Below are positions 32,797 through 33,237 of a stretch of 33,237 nucleotides of DNA, piece after piece (position 1 is the stretch's first letter; each line of letters begins with the position of its first letter). The notes below the pieces were generated by a model that worked only from the letters and a program-made list of their open reading frames with translations, did no database searches and was not told the origin of the DNA. Origin of the DNA: Lachnospiraceae bacterium (GTDB lineage: Bacteria; Bacillota; Clostridia; Lachnospirales; Lachnospiraceae); contig JAQUYA010000026.1 in NCBI GenBank assembly GCA_028692055.1, forward strand, positions 1-33,237, in the 5' to 3' direction. Position numbers and translations under genes: made by a program.

Positions 32797-33237
32797 ATGA
32801 AAAAAATAATTATTACAATTGGGAGACAGTTTGGCGCAGGCGGTCGTGAATTGGGAAAAAAATTAGCAGAAAAACTGAATATTGCGTATTATGACAAGGA
32901 AATCATTGATTTTACGGCGATGAAAAGTGGATTATCAAAAGAATACCTGGTTCAGAACGATGAGGTAGCAACGAACAGTTTTCTTTATTCTCTTGTCATG
33001 GGAACCAGAACTTTATCCGGACAGAAAACGGTAGAAGAAATCAAAATGGACGCACAAAGAGAAGTAATTAAGGAAATTGCAGAAAAAGGGAGCTGTGTTA
33101 TAATAGGGCGAGCTGCAGATTATACATTAAGAAAAGAAAACCCTTTCAGAATATTTATTTCTGCCGATAAAAAGGATCGCGTACAAAGAGTATGTAAGCG
33201 AGATCATTTATGCGAAGAGGAAGCATTGAAAAAAATT
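32797..33237 (+). CDS. Cytidylate kinase-like protein, N-terminal part (cut by window end)
   Basis: 147 codons are present, with no stop before the window edge. The start MKKIIITIGRQFGAGGREL carries the P-loop-type GRQFGAGGRELG segment of the cytidylate kinase-like (AAA/P-loop) family, followed by KLAEKLNIAYYDKEII; GSCVIIGRAADYTL and RIFISADKKDRVQRV are further family motifs. These proteins are annotated as cytidylate kinase-like; true substrate is not established. Placed four bases after the MATE gene, so co-transcribed with it. Confidence 0.85.
   Translation, partial: MKKIIITIGRQFGAGGRELGKKLAEKLNIAYYDKEIIDFTAMKSGLSKEYLVQNDEVATNSFLYSLVMGTRTLSGQKTVEEIKMDAQREVIKEIAEKGSCVIIGRAADYTLRKENPFRIFISADKKDRVQRVCKRDHLCEEEALKKI

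Overview
The window is AT-rich DNA with every recognisable gene on the + strand. Gene content and order (flgE-flbD-motAB-fliL-fliM-fliY-cheY-fliOPQR-flhB-flhA-flhF-flhG-pilZ-cheB-cheA-cheW-cheC-cheD-fliA) are those of a motile Firmicute of the clostridial branch. FliY carries a CheC-type phosphatase domain, and CheC and CheD are present, as in the Bacillus/Clostridium type of chemotaxis. Protein style and the accessory genes point to Lachnospiraceae (Roseburia/Lachnospira/Butyrivibrio neighbourhood). The genus cannot be fixed from this sequence alone.

Layout. 1-240: C-terminal end of the hook protein FlgE, then a hairpin and an extended -10 promoter candidate. 396-22531: one long flagellar/chemotaxis operon with overlapping or closely spaced genes: stator (MotA, MotB), switch (FliM, FliY), CheY, export gate (FliO, FliP, FliQ, FliR, FlhB, FlhA), placement GTPase/ATPase (FlhF, FlhG), a PilZ-type c-di-GMP receptor, CheB-A-W-C-D, sigma-28, then a FapA-type polymer protein and two poorly characterised proteins. 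22596-23174: a membrane-anchored protein with a YceG/MltG-like C-terminal domain, closed by an intrinsic terminator. 23221-25211: rpsB (long structured leader) and tsf, followed by a strong terminator.

25339-25835 is a stretch of about 500 bases without a gene but not without structure. It holds an inverted repeat, TGTCAGCATG direct repeats, a sigma-28-like promoter and a second terminator. 25836-28469 holds two uncharacterised proteins, the larger with an internal duplication. 28529-29591 holds two membrane proteins, the second probably truncated. The right end carries a medium-chain dehydrogenase, a small four-helix membrane protein, a MATE efflux pump with an attenuator-like leader, and the start of a cytidylate-kinase-like protein cut by the window edge.

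The genes work together as a motility module. Export apparatus, stator and switch build and turn the motor. CheA/CheW signal to CheY and CheB. CheC, FliY and CheD provide dephosphorylation and adaptation, and sigma-28 drives late genes. The least explained signals are (i) a hairpin plus Shine-Dalgarno cassette that recurs before three unrelated genes (flhB, the 21758 gene and the 28529 gene) and changes their start codons, and (ii) the sigma-28-like promoter that runs straight into a terminator at 25629-25732. No tRNA, rRNA, CRISPR array or insertion sequence was recognised.
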